A stretch of 64,000 bases of DNA. Origin: RUG13091 sp045113315 (GTDB taxonomy: Bacteria; Bacillota_I; Bacilli_A; RFN20; CAG-826). Below the pieces are notes generated by a model. The model had not been told where the DNA came from. It worked only from the letters and a program-made list of their open reading frames with translations, and ran no database searches. Below are positions 25,434 through 33,809 of this stretch, piece by piece. How positions within the stretch are numbered: position 1 is the stretch's first letter; every line of letters starts with the position of its first letter. The position numbers and the translations under genes were made by a program. Location of the stretch: the NCBI GenBank assembly GCA_045113315.1, contig JBGUIX010000015.1:1-64000 (forward strand). Direction: 5' to 3'.

Positions 25434-26939
25434 TTAGGATTTTAGCTTGTTTAACACTTTAACCATGGCCAAAGTATCTAAGCAACAATATTGAAAGAGT
25501 CCTTTACGGATTCTTTCTTTTTCTTCAGGCGAAGCCACCAACATTTTTGGATAGATGTCCATTGCTTCTCCACCATTATGGACAACTGGTAATGCGTGGT
25601 AATCTAGCTCAGGGTCATTCGGATATAAAGCAGGTAGTACAGCTTTGATTGAATTGCTACCACCCATGTCTTTGTGATAATAGCTTCCATTCCTAAAAGG
25701 AACAATTAAATCTACAACATTGTTACTAATGCTAGATAAGTGTTCTCTTAGATCTGGATATAAGTCAGCAAGCTCATTTAAACGTTCACATTCAAAGGCT
25801 TTATTATAAGCAGTCACACATGCATCTGCTGGAATGTTTTTACATAAAGATTCAGCGATCTCTCTACGTGGATCAATCGAATCTCCTAAAAACTCTTTGT
25901 GCTCTAATCTTCCATCTTCGTATTCAATATGAAGCGAATATTGAGTTGGGATTTGTTCATAAGGCCAGGCATCATCGGATGGTGGAATTGGAGTTTGATA
26001 TGATTCAAAGTCTAAATGATAGACAGGGTATCTGAAACTTTTTAAGAAAGCTTGAACGCCCTTTTCATCAATCACTGTTGTCTTATTATTTAAATAAGCA
26101 TCGATTTGAATCTTTTGTCTTTTGTTAAGTTTAACATTGCTAAAAAGCACATCGTTATAGGTGATAATGCCTTTGTTGAGATAGTCATATCCATGAAGTC
26201 CATTGATATCTAATACACTAGGAACAGGAATATCTTTATGACAATATTTCATAAAAGGACATTTCTTGCATCTAGAAAGAAGAATAGCGGTAGGCTCTTG
26301 CTTTGTTTTGAGAAGTTTTTGAATGCTTTCAACGTCGTATTTGATGTCTCTAAGTGTTTGTAAAAATAGTGGTGATAAATCAACCTGTTCTTTTATAAAG
26401 AGTTGACTTAAATCAAGTTCGCCTTTTCTTCTATAATTCTTGTTTAAATGGAGAATATAAGTTTTGACAACATTAAACCCACGTTTTTGAAGAACATATT
26501 TTTGAAAAGCAGAATCTATCAAATGTTCTTTTTCTACTTTTGTTGTGGCCTTTACTTCATATATTTCATATCCGTCATCAACTTTATGCAACAAATCGAT
26601 AGAGCAGAATAAACCGTCTTGTGAGAAAGAAGCTTCGGCGATTGTTTCTTTATTCTCTAAAAGATAACTGTTAGTTAAGCCAATCATATTTTCAATATCT
26701 AGAGAACCATCTTCTTTATAAGAAGTAGTGTCAGCAACATTGTTAAAATAATGTTTAGCTAATGCTCCGACTTCTTTGCCTTCTTCAATATGTTTTAGAG
26801 CGGACGGATCCTCAATATATTCTTCTTTCTTGTTTAAAAGAAGCCATAAAGATTTAGGGCAAGTTTTATATGAAACGAATTTACTTTTTGAAACAGTTTT
26901 CACGATATCTATTTTACAGTCTTTGTGGTTTTCGTTCAT
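25434..26939 (-). CDS. DUF2779 nuclease-like protein
   Basis: A 501-residue member of the DUF2779 family. The N-terminal half is Cas4/RecB-like: SKSKFVSYKTCPKSLWL, a catalytic-type YEIYEVKATT, and a cysteine cluster (CKKCPFMKYC), suggesting an iron-sulfur nuclease domain. The C-terminal half looks like a DEDD exonuclease: VYHLDFESYQTPIPPSDDAW, AYNKAFECERL and QYCCLDTLAMVKVL. Family function is unproven; a DNA or RNA exonuclease is likely. It is divergent from the 27051 operon, sharing a promoter region with operator site 4. Confidence 0.85.
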   Translation of the reverse strand: MNENHKDCKIDIVKTVSKSKFVSYKTCPKSLWLLLNKKEEYIEDPSALKHIEEGKEVGALAKHYFNNVADTTSYKEDGSLDIENMIGLTNSYLLENKETIAEASFSQDGLFCSIDLLHKVDDGYEIYEVKATTKVEKEHLIDSAFQKYVLQKRGFNVVKTYILHLNKNYRRKGELDLSQLFIKEQVDLSPLFLQTLRDIKYDVESIQKLLKTKQEPTAILLSRCKKCPFMKYCHKDIPVPSVLDINGLHGYDYLNKGIITYNDVLFSNVKLNKRQKIQIDAYLNNKTTVIDEKGVQAFLKSFRYPVYHLDFESYQTPIPPSDDAWPYEQIPTQYSLHIEYEDGRLEHKEFLGDSIDPRREIAESLCKNIPADACVTAYNKAFECERLNELADLYPDLREHLSSISNNVVDLIVPFRNGSYYHKDMGGSNSIKAVLPALYPNDPELDYHALPVVHNGGEAMDIYPKMLVASPEEKERIRKGLFQYCCLDTLAMVKVLNKLKS

Positions 26940-26950
26940 CTTTAAGTAAA

Positions 26951-26970
26951 TATGTGCGTCTATAAGTACA
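26951..26970. promoter_or_regulatory. Palindromic operator site 4
   Basis: TATGTGC-GTCTATAA-GTACA in the 111-nt divergent region between the DUF2779 gene and the 27051 operon; it could control either or both. Confidence 0.55.
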
Positions 26971-27050
26971 TTTAATTATTATCATACGCTCGCCAAAAAT
27001 TTCATTGTTATTATTGAATTACCAAAACAACCAAAGAGGAGAAAACCATC

Positions 27051-27569
27051 ATGTATTGTTTACTAATTAAAACTATGAAAGATGACTGCCTCAAAAGCAT
27101 TTCTTCAAAAATATTTAATGATTTTGATGAAGCGTATTCCGCATTAAGAACCACCCTTAGAGAACTCGGATTAACTAAAACCGGCGTATTCGATGGTCAA
27201 GGAAATATCAAAGAAATGAATAAGTATTTCAAAGATATGAAAAAAGGCTGTTGTAATGAAGATTGGTGGTCAGATGATTATATGAACCCAATTAAATATA
27301 TCAACGCTTTAGTGTTAAATGGCGAATTAAAATTTAAACCATTTGCTGAAAGTGATTGCATGATAACTTGGAAATATAGAAAACATATTTTTGAATTGGT
27401 TTATGACAATGAGGGCCCAATTAATGGAATTGTTCCGATAATCAGAACAAACATCGATTCGAAAAACCAAGAACATTGCTATTTCTATGTAAATGACAAC
27501 TTTGGTGGCAATGGTCGTGACGAATATAGTGTTAATGAACTCTTTATTGATTTGGTTAAAGTGGAATAG
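27051..27569 (+). CDS. Hypothetical protein
   Basis: A 172-residue protein with no recognised family. Its N-terminus (SKIFNDFDEAYSALRTTLREL) resembles the same part of the next protein (FDFNNFTDAVTMFKAEISKHM), so the two may be distant duplicates. Conserved-looking features are the CCNEDWWSDDY stretch and a C-terminal strand pair. GAGGAGAA precedes the ATG. Confidence 0.6.
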   Translation: MYCLLIKTMKDDCLKSISSKIFNDFDEAYSALRTTLRELGLTKTGVFDGQGNIKEMNKYFKDMKKGCCNEDWWSDDYMNPIKYINALVLNGELKFKPFAESDCMITWKYRKHIFELVYDNEGPINGIVPIIRTNIDSKNQEHCYFYVNDNFGGNGRDEYSVNELFIDLVKVE

Positions 27570-27584
27570 TGGGAGATTAATTAA

Positions 27585-28139
27585 ATGGCTAAATGGATTT
27601 TGACGGTAGATAACGAAACATTTGATTTTAACAACTTTACTGATGCTGTGACTATGTTTAAAGCAGAGATAAGTAAACACATGGAAGCTAACGAAGATAT
27701 TTTTGGAAGAGAAGGAGAGCCATTCACACCAGATGTTTTTCTCTCTAGTAAATATGACGACGGAACAATTAGTGATGAAGAAATTGTTGTTCAAACACGA
27801 ATGTCAATGCTCTGTAAATCTTTTATGTGGCGAGGCGCAAATGACTCAAAAGAAAACGCAATTAAATCGTTAAAAGGAGATATCCATTATTTTGGCAAAA
27901 ATGAGTATGACGAAGAGCTGGAAATTGATATCGAATCTTTGCCTGAAGAAGTGATTTTAGATATCACTCATTTTGATGGAGTCAAGGATCAAACTTATAT
28001 GCGTTCAAACGCCTTCATCTTTGATGATCCTAATAAAGTTTATTATTTTAATTCTCACCAAATCATCACAACAACCCCAAAAGAGAAAAATCTTGGGAAA
28101 GTTATAGATTTTAATGTTGTATTAAAAGGAGAAAAGTGA
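27585..28139 (+). CDS. Hypothetical protein, possibly related to the preceding one
   Basis: A 184-residue acidic protein of unknown function, no membrane segments. N-terminal similarity with the 27051 product is weak but in register. Its TGA overlaps the ATG of the PolC-like gene (TGATG), which suggests coupled translation and a shared function. Confidence 0.6.
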   Translation: MAKWILTVDNETFDFNNFTDAVTMFKAEISKHMEANEDIFGREGEPFTPDVFLSSKYDDGTISDEEIVVQTRMSMLCKSFMWRGANDSKENAIKSLKGDIHYFGKNEYDEELEIDIESLPEEVILDITHFDGVKDQTYMRSNAFIFDDPNKVYYFNSHQIITTTPKEKNLGKVIDFNVVLKGEK

Positions 28140-29416
28140 TGATGAAAAAACTGAATGATGGAAAAATATTAAAGCTATTGAAAGAAAAAAATGAAGAATT
28201 GCCAAAGGAAAGAGCAAAGTTTTTAAAAAGAGAAATAAATATTATTTTGAATAACAATTATCTTAAATATTTTAATCTTGCATATGTAATTGCAGAGTAT
28301 TTAAAAAAACATAACATTTATTACTATCTTGGTGGTAATTTGGCGTCCTCATACGTTGCATATGAATTAGGTATCCATAACATCGACTGTTATAGATTCA
28401 ACATCCAGCCTGAGATTTGCTATGGGGCAAACTGCGACAACAAATTCGATTTATATTTTTATATCCCTGAACGATTTAAAAAACAACTTTTTGCTTATAT
28501 TGACGAAACAATTTTTGATAATAAGCCAATATACGTAACTTACAAACAATTTGATGGAACAGAAAACATTGTCGACTATAAAAGAGTGTTTGTTGATGGA
28601 GATATCCAAGGCATTAGATCGATTGATGTTGAATTGCTGCGCGACGGTCGTTTTTCATATATTTGTTTGAATATTGTTGCTTCAAAAAGACTAAATCATT
28701 TTTTATCTTTAGGAGCGAAGGATATGTTTAATTTAGAAAGAATTAAAGAAGAAGAATATTCTAGCAACAATGAAGCGGTGTCATTTTTAGGTTACGTTTT
28801 CAAAGCAAAAAGTAGAATTAAGAAAGATTTTGTCTTTAATGATCGCTTTGCTTATAAATTAGCATGTATTATTAAGCCACATAATTTTAAAGATTTAATC
28901 AAAATTATAGGTTTGTGCAAATGGCCAAATTTATGGAACAAAAACCAAGATACCCTATTTGAGAATGGTTCTATTACTGCGGAAGATATCATTGCAACCA
29001 GAGACGATCTTTATGATTGTTTGATTGATAACGGCTTTGATAGAGAAAATGCTTTACTGTGTATGGAATGCGCTAAAAAAGGACTTCAACTTCCAAACAT
29101 TGTTCCTATGAACATTAGAAGAATTTGTGAAAAAGCAAAATATTTATGGCCACGAGCACATATTGTCGCCTTATTGAATACTGACATGTTTTTGCTGTTC
29201 AATTCATCAATTTACGAAGAATTAGAAGAAATGGTTTATAATAAAACCAAATTAGAGTCGGAAGCTTATATCATAGGACAATATCGAAAGTATGCCTGCG
29301 TTGGTAAAGACGCTAAGATTACCAAAATTGATGAATGGGCATTAAACAAAGTTAGCGCCGAAAACAATTTCGATGTTCATGAATTAAGAGAATTACTATT
29401 TAAAGACCATAATTGA
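28139..29416 (+). CDS. PolC-derived protein lacking the catalytic residues
   Basis: A 425-residue protein that follows parts of the DNA polymerase III PolC core. YFNLAYVIAEYLKKHNIYYY then LGGNLASSYVAYELG corresponds to the palm segment ending VGSRGSVGSSFVA. KFDLYFYIPERFKKQLFAYI corresponds to PDIDLNFSGEYQ, with the first Asp replaced by Lys. CLNIVASKRL corresponds to LKLDILGHDD, with the catalytic Asp replaced by Asn. HNFKDLIKIIGLCKWPNLWN, IIATRDDLYDCLIDNGFD and CEKAKYLWPRAHIVAL match the fingers region (FSELVRISGLSHGTDVW, VIGCRDDIMVYLI, CKKIKYMFPKAHAAAY). PHP, exonuclease and OB regions are absent. Polymerase activity is not expected; a replisome decoy or sensor is a guess. The alignment is from memory. 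Confidence 0.72.
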   Translation: MMKKLNDGKILKLLKEKNEELPKERAKFLKREINIILNNNYLKYFNLAYVIAEYLKKHNIYYYLGGNLASSYVAYELGIHNIDCYRFNIQPEICYGANCDNKFDLYFYIPERFKKQLFAYIDETIFDNKPIYVTYKQFDGTENIVDYKRVFVDGDIQGIRSIDVELLRDGRFSYICLNIVASKRLNHFLSLGAKDMFNLERIKEEEYSSNNEAVSFLGYVFKAKSRIKKDFVFNDRFAYKLACIIKPHNFKDLIKIIGLCKWPNLWNKNQDTLFENGSITAEDIIATRDDLYDCLIDNGFDRENALLCMECAKKGLQLPNIVPMNIRRICEKAKYLWPRAHIVALLNTDMFLLFNSSIYEELEEMVYNKTKLESEAYIIGQYRKYACVGKDAKITKIDEWALNKVSAENNFDVHELRELLFKDHN

Positions 29417-29418
29417 AT

Positions 29419-29859
29419 ATGAAACTTATCTTCTTGGATATTGATGGTGTTTTAAACTCCGCAACTGGTAGAGAGCCATATGTTTCTGATATGGAAATGG
29501 AAAAACTTAAGCTGCTCAAAAAGCTTATAGATGATACTGGTTCTTCTGGTGTGGTTATCACTAGTGATAGAAGGTATTCCAAGATTGATATGAAACATAA
29601 AACTGAAGCGTTCGACCAGTTTGAGATTTATATTGTTGGAGAAACAAGAAGACCCAACCAAGATGATTTGGAAGATAATCGAGGGAAACAGATTATGGAT
29701 TACTTATCATCTTCAAAAGAAGATATTGATAGGATAGTCATTCTTGATGATAACGATGATGGCATATCTAACTTCTTTGAAGAAGAGTTTATATTAGTGA
29801 ATCGCTTTTTTGGTTTAAACGAGGATGCTTATCAAAAGGCTTTAGAAATACTAGGATAA
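29419..29859 (+). CDS. HAD-family phosphatase-like protein
   Basis: A 146-residue protein with HAD motif I MKLIFLDIDGVLN at the start, VVITSDRR (motif II) and IVILDDNDDG (motif IV). It resembles the HAD domain of Swiss-army-knife RNA repair proteins and the C-terminal half of the 18701 fusion protein. ATG 29419 is chosen; it lies two bases after the PolC-like stop. It is probably a phosphatase acting on nucleic acid ends, which is inference. Confidence 0.72.
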   Translation: MKLIFLDIDGVLNSATGREPYVSDMEMEKLKLLKKLIDDTGSSGVVITSDRRYSKIDMKHKTEAFDQFEIYIVGETRRPNQDDLEDNRGKQIMDYLSSSKEDIDRIVILDDNDDGISNFFEEEFILVNRFFGLNEDAYQKALEILG

Positions 29860-29902
29860 GTAAAAAAGTATGATATATTGTTATAAAACGTAGGAGATAA
29901 TT

Positions 29903-31918
29903 ATGAGTAATGAGTATAAAGATTTAAGTGTATTTAATGCATTAAAACAAATTAATTCTGGGGATATTATAATTCCAGATATTCAACGTGAATATTGTTG
30001 GTCTCCAAGTGATATTATCGAACTTTTTAAATCTATAATAGAGGAATATCCAATCGGCTCATTTATTTTTTGGAAAGCCAAAGGAGAACAATTAAACAAT
30101 TGTACTTCTGATTTTTATGATTTTCTTCATACTGTTTGGAGAAAAAAAGACGGTTTTTTTCAACCGGAAAATAAGTTACTAAGTAAGATTTTTGAAAATA
30201 ATAAAATATATGATGTTGTTCTTGATGGGCAACAAAGACTATCTTCACTTTTTCTTGTTTTTAAAGGTGAATATAATTTTAAAAAACCAGGTAGAGGTCA
30301 TGATGACAAGGAAAGCAATTATGAACCTAAAGAATTATATTACATATATAATTGGGATATAGATAATGAAGACGCAGATAAAGATGAACCGTTTCAATTT
30401 TTAACGCAGGAAGAAGCCAACGATAAAGAATGTTATCGCGTTAAAGAGTTGTTGAAATATAAAAACTATGAAGAGTTTTGTACAACAATTGACGAGCTGA
30501 CAATCAACATGTCAAACAAGACTTCAATCAGGAAATATTTAAAAACATTGTTTAAAAGGTTAGATAATGAATCACAAAACGAATCCCTAATTCATTATTT
30601 TACTATCAGTTCTGATAAATTTGATGATGCATTGGACGTTTTTGTTAGAGTTAATTCTACTGGCAAAAAATTAAATAAAACAGATTTGTTGTTTGGAACA
30701 TTAATAAATAAGTGGCCAAAAGAAAATGGTGACTATGACGGAAGAAGAAAAGAAATAGAGAAATTTTTAAAGCATATAAATGAAAAATACCATTTTGGTT
30801 TCAATAAAGATTTTTTGCTTAGAACATGTTTAGTTTTAGTTAACGATGGTAAATCTGGAATAACGATGCAAGAATTAGCAAAAACAAAAACTATTGAAAA
30901 CATCAGAACTAAATGGGACGCGATAAAAAAGACATTCGAAAAATGTTCAGCAATTATGAAAGATATTGATTTAGATGATGAAAAAATTCTTTCCTATAAT
31001 GCGATCATACCAATAATGTTTTATTTATATAATGGTGGTAAAATCCACGATTATTTAGAGAGGGAGGAACTGAGAAAATATTTTGCTGTGTCCTTTGCAA
31101 AAGGTCTCTTTGGTGGATCTAGTAATACTGCAATTACAAATACATGTAATTCAATTAAAGATAATATTAAAAACAAATTCAGTATTAAGTTTTTTGAAAA
31201 GACTGAATTTTCTGGCGGTAGAAATTTCCATGTGGATATTCAATTAATTAATAGATGGTTAGAAACATATAACAAAGGTGCTAAAACATACTTTATTCTC
31301 ATGTTATTGAGCCCGAACTTAAATCTCTTGGAGGATAATTATGATCAAGATCATTCTCATGCTGATACATTGTTTAATGATTCAACCTTAAAAGAGAATA
31401 ATGTTCCTGAAACGAGAATTAGTCTTTGGAAAGAAAAAAGGAATCATCTACCAAATCTTAGTTTTATGCAGGAATCAAGAAATCGTTCAAAAAACAAAAC
31501 CGATTTAGCGACTTGGATTAGAGAAAACCCTGATAAAGTTTCTTCTTTAAAATTGCTGCCAATTGACACCTCGTATGGCTTAGCTAATTTCGAGCATTTC
31601 TATGTTTTACGTAGGAGTTTGATGAAATATGTTCTAACTAGTAAATTTGACGTAGAAAAAGAAGCGATTAAAGTAGGAGACGAAGTTACGCTTAACACAT
31701 CAATCCAAAAGGGGGAATTCGGAAATACTGAAAATATGTTGTTTGGTATGCACGGACATGTTACTGATGTAAACGGGCTCTCATACTTTAAAGGTGGAAA
31801 AATGGTTCAAACTGTATTTGTTAAATTTGAAAATGATAACAGAATAATTTTTGGTCAGTATGTACCAACTCAATTTTTATATCTTGTTGAACCTTTTGAT
31901 AAGGAAATGAACATATAG
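29903..31918 (+). CDS. GmrSD/DUF262-type nuclease, single polypeptide
   Basis: A 671-residue protein of the ParB-like/DUF262 type. IIIPDIQREYCWSPSDI and VVLDGQQRLSSLFLVF are the N-terminal GmrS-like motifs (the QR and DGQQR boxes), which bind or hydrolyse nucleotide. The region around residues 485-500 (NYDQDHSHADTLF) fits the HNH-type (DUF1524-like) nuclease end, here with DQDH in place of the more usual EHI. GmrSD enzymes cut modified phage DNA; single-chain members are common in defence islands. GGAGAT precedes the start. Confidence 0.82.
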   Translation: MSNEYKDLSVFNALKQINSGDIIIPDIQREYCWSPSDIIELFKSIIEEYPIGSFIFWKAKGEQLNNCTSDFYDFLHTVWRKKDGFFQPENKLLSKIFENNKIYDVVLDGQQRLSSLFLVFKGEYNFKKPGRGHDDKESNYEPKELYYIYNWDIDNEDADKDEPFQFLTQEEANDKECYRVKELLKYKNYEEFCTTIDELTINMSNKTSIRKYLKTLFKRLDNESQNESLIHYFTISSDKFDDALDVFVRVNSTGKKLNKTDLLFGTLINKWPKENGDYDGRRKEIEKFLKHINEKYHFGFNKDFLLRTCLVLVNDGKSGITMQELAKTKTIENIRTKWDAIKKTFEKCSAIMKDIDLDDEKILSYNAIIPIMFYLYNGGKIHDYLEREELRKYFAVSFAKGLFGGSSNTAITNTCNSIKDNIKNKFSIKFFEKTEFSGGRNFHVDIQLINRWLETYNKGAKTYFILMLLSPNLNLLEDNYDQDHSHADTLFNDSTLKENNVPETRISLWKEKRNHLPNLSFMQESRNRSKNKTDLATWIRENPDKVSSLKLLPIDTSYGLANFEHFYVLRRSLMKYVLTSKFDVEKEAIKVGDEVTLNTSIQKGEFGNTENMLFGMHGHVTDVNGLSYFKGGKMVQTVFVKFENDNRIIFGQYVPTQFLYLVEPFDKEMNI

Positions 31919-32013
31919 TTAAGTCATCTTCTCTGCTTTCAATTGCATACTAAATTCTTATGGTTAAATTATCGAAGCAGATTTCATGATTAATGAAGGT
32001 GTGTTTCCAATTA

Positions 32014-32160
32014 CATAAAAAAGACTCGTCATAATTTGTTTTGGGTAGTGAAAAAGACTTATCATTTGTTGCTACCATGAGTAAAGGCCATACATATCTA
32101 ATTTCGGTACACCTTGTATCAGGGAATATGTTTAAAATTATATTACTATGTAATACTGAA
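32014..32160 (+). repeat. Near-repeats and dispersed repeat copy 4
   Basis: AAAAAGACTCGTCATAATTTG (32015) and AAAAAGACTTATCATTTG (about 32049) are imperfect neighbours. ACACCTTGTATCAGGGAATA and TGTTTAAAA (32109-32138) is copy 4 of the repeat, again followed by a hairpin (TATTAC-tat-GTAATA). One frame through this stretch is open for about 45 codons (SEKDLSFVATMSKGH...), so it may be the remnant of a coding sequence. No intact gene is supported in 31919-32227. Confidence 0.5.
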
Positions 32161-32227
32161 ACTATTTTTTAGTATTTCATTTATAGTTTTTATAAAATAA
32201 AATTGATTTAGATAGGAGAACATAATT

Positions 32228-32704
32228 ATGGAACAAAAGAAATATAAAATTGGTCAAAAAGAATATAGTGAAGAAGAATTATATTTATTAGGAGTGGAAA
32301 ACTCTCCAAAATTATATTTAATTCCTCGTATTATTAGTGTGGTTATATTCCCCACATTTTTCTTTATTGAAGTAGTGTTAGGTATTTTGACTATTGTTTT
32401 CGCTAATACGATGGATAAAGATTTTCCGTTATGGGCTTTCTATATTCCATTAATCATTATTGGAAGTATCTTAGTGTTATTAATATTAATATTTATATTC
32501 TCTTTCTTAACCAAAACTAAAAAGAGATATATCAAATATGGTTATGACTATGTCATGAAAGAAACTAATAACGGCACTAATGATAAAGTCTTCACCGTTG
32601 GTAAAGAAAAAGAAAAAGAAGAAACATTAGCGAGATACGAAAGACTTCTTAAAGGTGGAGTAATTACTCAAGAAGAATTCGATAAGAAGAAAGCTGAACT
32701 ATAA
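32228..32704 (+). CDS. Membrane protein with C-terminal SHOCT motif
   Basis: A 158-residue protein with two membrane segments (about residues 35-60 and 72-98) and a C-terminal SHOCT helix pair (ETLARYERLLKGGVITQEEF). SHOCT is an oligomerisation motif found at the ends of many small membrane proteins. TAGGAG precedes the ATG and it ends at its own terminator. It is monocistronic with no functional clue beyond this. Confidence 0.75.
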   Translation: MEQKKYKIGQKEYSEEELYLLGVENSPKLYLIPRIISVVIFPTFFFIEVVLGILTIVFANTMDKDFPLWAFYIPLIIIGSILVLLILIFIFSFLTKTKKRYIKYGYDYVMKETNNGTNDKVFTVGKEKEKEETLARYERLLKGGVITQEEFDKKKAEL

Positions 32705-32712
32705 TAATAAAG

Positions 32713-32738
32713 ATTCCACTTAGTTGTGGAATTTTTTA
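32713..32738 (+). terminator. Rho-independent terminator
   Basis: ATTCCAC pairs with GTGGAAT across a 6-nt loop, then TTTTT. Confidence 0.85.
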
Positions 32739-32742
32739 TACC

Positions 32743-32766
32743 TAATGTACGAAAAAACGGACATTA
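32743..32766. promoter_or_regulatory. Palindrome upstream of the second WYL operon
   Basis: TAATGTACG-AAAAAA-CGGACATTA, 8 of 9 arm positions matching, located 35 nt before the 32801 gene. It differs from the TGTNC-N8-GTACA sites. It is a candidate operator for the WYL protein at 33810. Confidence 0.5.
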
Positions 32767-32800
32767 TCTTTTGTATTATATTGTTGCGAGGTGAAGGAAG

Positions 32801-33352
32801 ATGGAAAGAAAATGTCCAATTTGCAAAAGCAACAAAACAAAAGGTTCTACGTGTTCTGATTACTGCAATAAATGTGGTTTATTCTTAGGTAAAATCAATA
32901 AAGAGAAAGTTATCGAAAGTGTTAACTCGATGATCGAAAAATGGAATAGTCCAAAGAAATTTGATTATTACACAAAATGGAGTGATGGTCATATCAGATT
33001 TGAATATCGTGGAGTTAAGAAGATAATTGATAATATTATCTTTGGCGATGAATTGAACTTCGAGCAATTCGGTTCTCTAGTTCAGATCATTACTTATTTA
33101 ACAATTGAATTTGACTATAACACCACATCTTTAGCGTTGACGCTTTTTGCGTTTGGCTCACAATTCTTTGAGAATGCAAAAATACCATTTGATTATTGGT
33201 TAAAGGCAGGGCTTAAGGAGAAAAATAGGACAGCCTATGACTATTTACTTTTCAATATGTATTCGGCCGAAGCGGATAAGACAAGAAGAGGAAGAAGAAA
33301 AATCGCTAAGATTAAGTCCATTATGAGACATCTTCCTAATTTCCAAATCTAA
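32801..33352 (+). CDS. Zinc-ribbon hypothetical protein
   Basis: A 183-residue protein with an N-terminal zinc ribbon (CPICKSN...CSDYCNKCGLF) followed by a helical domain of unknown type and a basic tail (KTRRGRRKIAKIKSIMRH) that might contact nucleic acid. First gene of an operon with 33370 and the WYL regulator. Function unknown. Confidence 0.65.
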   Translation: MERKCPICKSNKTKGSTCSDYCNKCGLFLGKINKEKVIESVNSMIEKWNSPKKFDYYTKWSDGHIRFEYRGVKKIIDNIIFGDELNFEQFGSLVQIITYLTIEFDYNTTSLALTLFAFGSQFFENAKIPFDYWLKAGLKEKNRTAYDYLLFNMYSAEADKTRRGRRKIAKIKSIMRHLPNFQI

Positions 33353-33369
33353 ATAGAGAGGTCAAATAT

Positions 33370-33798
33370 ATGAGAACAGGTAAAGATATTGATTTTACAC
33401 ATGTTGATTTTATTACTTATGCATTAAATGAATACTGGAAGGATATACCGATATTAAAGGTAGTAAGAAACTATGTTTTATTGCAGCAGATTGATAAAGA
33501 AGCTTACTTCGGTGAATTTAAAGATGATAAAGGAACTCATAAAGTAGTAGTGTTCACTGATGTTAATATTGTCACTATAGATGATAAGCCAGTTAATCCT
33601 GAAGAATTCATTATGATATTTGAAGGTGAAGAAACTGATCCTATCCCTATTATCTATAAATTAACAGGAGTGGATCACGAGGATTATATCAGCGATGTTC
33701 AATATAGCGATGGCACCATTGAACTACTAGAAGTTAAAGGCAAATGCCTTCTATTATTTGGCTACTACAATAGTAGTCAATGCGATGACAAGCAATAA
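33370..33798 (+). CDS. Hypothetical protein
   Basis: A 142-residue acidic, strand-rich protein (KVVVFTDVNIVTIDD, IPIIYKLTGVDHEDY). No recognised family. It is flanked 17 nt upstream and 11 nt downstream by genes in the same direction, so it belongs to the WYL operon. Confidence 0.55.
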   Translation: MRTGKDIDFTHVDFITYALNEYWKDIPILKVVRNYVLLQQIDKEAYFGEFKDDKGTHKVVVFTDVNIVTIDDKPVNPEEFIMIFEGEETDPIPIIYKLTGVDHEDYISDVQYSDGTIELLEVKGKCLLLFGYYNSSQCDDKQ

Positions 33799-33809
33799 GG
33801 ATTATAATT

